A stretch of 64,000 nt of DNA from Bacillota bacterium (lineage in GTDB: Bacteria; Bacillota; UBA4882; UBA8346), in contig JAEYRN010000048.1 in assembly GCA_023435565.1 (NCBI GenBank), forward strand, positions 44,550 to 108,549, in the 5' to 3' direction. Below are positions 62,531-64,000 of this stretch, piece after piece. The notes beneath the pieces are model-generated. The model worked only from the letters and a program-made list of their open reading frames with translations, made no database searches and was not told the DNA's origin. Position numbers and translations under genes: made by a program. Numbering within the stretch: position 1 is the first letter of the stretch; each line of letters begins with the position of its first letter.

Positions 62531-63022
62531 TTAATCTCCTAAAAACCAGGAGTATATAGTGTCATTTTCTTTATTTAAAGCAAAATACCATATATATTTA
62601 TCATTATCTTTTTCAATTTTCCCTCTGTAAAATAAGTAATTGGAATTTCGATAATAATTTCTCTTTAAATTTTGAGGCCACCATTTTACCCTTGGTGTTC
62701 TAGGTAATTTATTCAAAATTTCATTTTTCGAAAGAGATTCAACTTTATCAAAAAATATGTCCGTTGAACTTAATATTTTAAACACAATCCAAACTTCATT
62801 TGTATCTAAATCATGTATTTCTCTTATATCACAAGCTGAATTTGGAATATATTTTGGTATCCATCCTTTTTCAATTGCCCCAGTTTTCCTTGCAATATTA
62901 AAATCTTTATAATATGATTCAATTTTTTCATTACATCCATAAAATAGAAAAACAGTAATTAATATAAATGCTCCTAAGATTATACTATATAATATCTTTT
63001 TATTATCACGTCTATTTTTCAT
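62531..63022 (-). CDS. Putative lipoprotein of unknown function
   Basis: 163 residues with an N-terminal hydrophobic segment and lipobox-like F-L-F-Y-G-C (C30), so the mature protein would be lipid-anchored. The core G-W-I-P-K-Y-I-P-N-S-A-C-D-I-R-E-I-H-D recalls small lipoproteins common in gene-cassette arrays. AT-rich (about 28% GC), like its neighbours in the accessory zone. Confidence 0.65.
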   Translation of the reverse strand: MKNRRDNKKILYSIILGAFILITVFLFYGCNEKIESYYKDFNIARKTGAIEKGWIPKYIPNSACDIREIHDLDTNEVWIVFKILSSTDIFFDKVESLSKNEILNKLPRTPRVKWWPQNLKRNYYRNSNYLFYRGKIEKDNDKYIWYFALNKENDTIYSWFLGD

Positions 63023-63310
63023 ATTAACCTCAAAACTCTAACTCTAGTCCGCCTGGACGGCGGGCGTCATACCACGCATGTCTGATAACTATTGCATCAG
63101 TGAGAACTTGTTCGCTAATATAACTAATTGTAAACATTATATGTACAATTTTCGCCAACCAATCCCAAATACCCTGTTTCACGAATCTATTTCGGTGAAA
63201 ATTCCCTATCTGTGATATTTTGCAAAACCTTCTCCTCCATGCAAATAAACCACGGATAACATTAAGTAACCATACGATTTAGAAGGACCCTCTGGAAAAC
63301 TGCATACTCA
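63023..63310. other. Non-coding stretch with a GC-rich hairpin
   Basis: No gene. GTCCGCC / GGCGGGC forms a short hairpin at about 63047-63065, next to the start of the lipoprotein gene. Otherwise no features. Confidence 0.4.
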
Positions 63311-63576
63311 TCGCCTCACCCCGCCGATACCTGATCAGTTATAGCTACTTTGTGCCTTACCCCTCTCCTCGAACGTTACCCATTATGATTGTTAGGAGAG
63401 GGGCAGCTTGTTTTACTTCGGTTTTCGTTACGTTATCAATTGCGGTTAAAAAGTAAAACAAAAACTCGAATCAACCATACTTCCCCTCTCCTCAACATCC
63501 TGAAAAAAACCAGCAAGGAGAGGGGAGCGGTAATCAGATATCATTAAGCACTCAAGTCACGAGCGGGGTGAGGCGA
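63311..63576. repeat. 266-bp MITE-like element (second locus)
   Basis: TCGCCTCACCCC (63311-63322) and GGGGTGAGGCGA (63565-63576) ends, with two CCCCTCTCC/GGAGAGGGG stems (63360-63368 with 63395-63403; 63483-63491 with 63517-63525), the same plan as 3526-3797. No DUF559 gene here. Confidence 0.85.
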
Positions 63577-63632
63577 CGCCCCTTCTCCACAAACAAAAAA
63601 GCCGCCATTTTCAGCAGCTTTGTTCTTACTAT

Positions 63633-63835
63633 CTATTTCTTCCTCTGACTCCTAACCGTCTCAATATAATTCAAATTCATCTTCAACAAAAATTCCTCTT
63701 CTTCCTTACTCAGCAACCCTTTATTCCGTTTTAACATTTCCGCAATTCGTGCCGCCAAACCATCTTCATCTTTTCCCAACAAAAAGTCGATCGTCACATC
63801 AAAAAAAAATCGCCAATTCCTTAATAGTAATCACC
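63633..63835 (-). pseudogene. C-terminal remnant of an XRE-family regulator
   Basis: Minus-strand coding: I-T-I-K-E-L-A-I-F-F, then D-V-T-I-D-F-L-L-G-K-D-E-D-G, ending E-T-V-R-S-Q-R-K-K at a TAG (63633-63635). This is the end of an HTH_3/XRE domain plus a helical tail. A run of nine T instead of eight (63801-63809) breaks the frame between F-F and D-V, and the N-terminal part is absent where a hairpin and probable intron begin at about 63838. Confidence 0.6.
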
Positions 63836-63837
63836 TT

Positions 63838-63859
63838 CCGCCTTCAAGGATGAAGGCGG
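63838..63859. other. Hairpin preceding the probable intron
   Basis: CCGCCTTC / GAAGGCGG with a 6-nt loop, 16 bp before the probable intron 5' end. Group IIC introns commonly insert after such terminator-like hairpins. Confidence 0.5.
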
Positions 63860-63875
63860 ACGCCGCTTCTTTAGC

Positions 63876-64000
63876 GTGTCCAGCGAAGCTGGACCGCACT
63901 AACGGGTGAAAGTCCCGTCCCGGTAATCACCAAGGAGCCGGGTAGCTAATCCCAGTGCGCCGTAGAAATGCGGGGTACTAAGCGGGAGGATAAAGTACCT
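63876..64000 (+). mobile_element. 5' end of a probable group II intron, cut by the window edge
   Basis: The sequence from GTGTCCAGC onwards carries the domain I signature GGGTGAAAGTCCCG and GAGCCGGGTAGCTAA, as in the 5' region of bacterial group II introns (GTGYG-like start). The reverse transcriptase would lie beyond the window. Confidence 0.6.

Noticed and set aside
1..64000. tRNA, rRNA or tmRNA genes
   Set aside because: I looked through the intergenic regions and saw no cloverleaf with a T-loop GTTCRANNC pattern or rRNA signature; a dedicated scan could still find a divergent one.

Overview
The window reads as chromosomal DNA of a low-GC Bacillota (Firmicutes) anaerobe. Marks of this are the complete ctsR-mcsA-mcsB-clpC heat-shock operon, strong GGAGG-type ribosome binding sites with many TTG and GTG starts, SLH-domain surface protein, and a trimeric NAD-dependent [FeFe] hydrogenase (hydCBA). 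A BamA/TamA-type outer-membrane beta-barrel protein (6996-8099) suggests a diderm lineage, of the kind seen in Limnochordia/Negativicutes-like groups; the exact taxon is inference.

Layout. 1-9.3 kb: mixed housekeeping and surface genes (SseB-like, kelch-like, DNA glycosylase, an isolated hisF, zinc-finger anti-sigma-like protein, outer-membrane barrel, LytTR regulator pair), plus a DUF559 gene sitting between 121-bp direct repeats of an element that recurs at 63.3 kb. 9.7-10.9 kb: SLH protein. 11.0-23.0 kb (minus strand): one long chemotaxis operon reading cheY, three tandem cheX-like genes, cheA, cheW, a chemoreceptor, cheD, cheR, two cheB, a second chemoreceptor and a periplasmic-type solute-binding protein. 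23.3-28.5 kb: a MASE1-PAS-PAS-GAF histidine kinase with its NarL-type regulator, and a diguanylate cyclase. 29.5-34.0 kb: hydCBA behind consensus Rex operators. 34.3-38.9 kb: clpC operon behind a near-consensus CtsR operator. 39.0-53.4 kb: LysM/M23 peptidase, rho, a zinc-ribbon protein, a third cheB, pyrG, an aconitase-family hydratase, a truncated phosphodiesterase and carB. 53.6-58.5 kb: unknown anchored protein, LRR and J-domain proteins, DegV, and two tiny paralogous genes. 58.6-64.0 kb: an accessory zone of small unlinked genes, broken genes, tandem repeats and palindromes, ending with what looks like the 5' end of a group II intron next to a broken XRE regulator.

The chemotaxis block is coherent: receptors sense ligand (perhaps through the solute-binding protein), CheA/CheW signal to CheY, CheX-like proteins would remove phosphate, and CheR/CheB/CheD adapt the receptors. 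No flagellar or pilus gene is present, so the output of the pathway is not visible here. Hydrogenase control by NADH/NAD+ (Rex) and protease control by CtsR are both readable from the DNA.

The most unusual points are a mobile-looking repeat whose terminal inverted repeat supplies the ribosome binding site of a DUF559 gene, a trio of CheX paralogues of which one has lost its catalytic motif, a pair of inverted 145-bp palindromic elements, and an attC-like folded intergenic sequence in the accessory zone.
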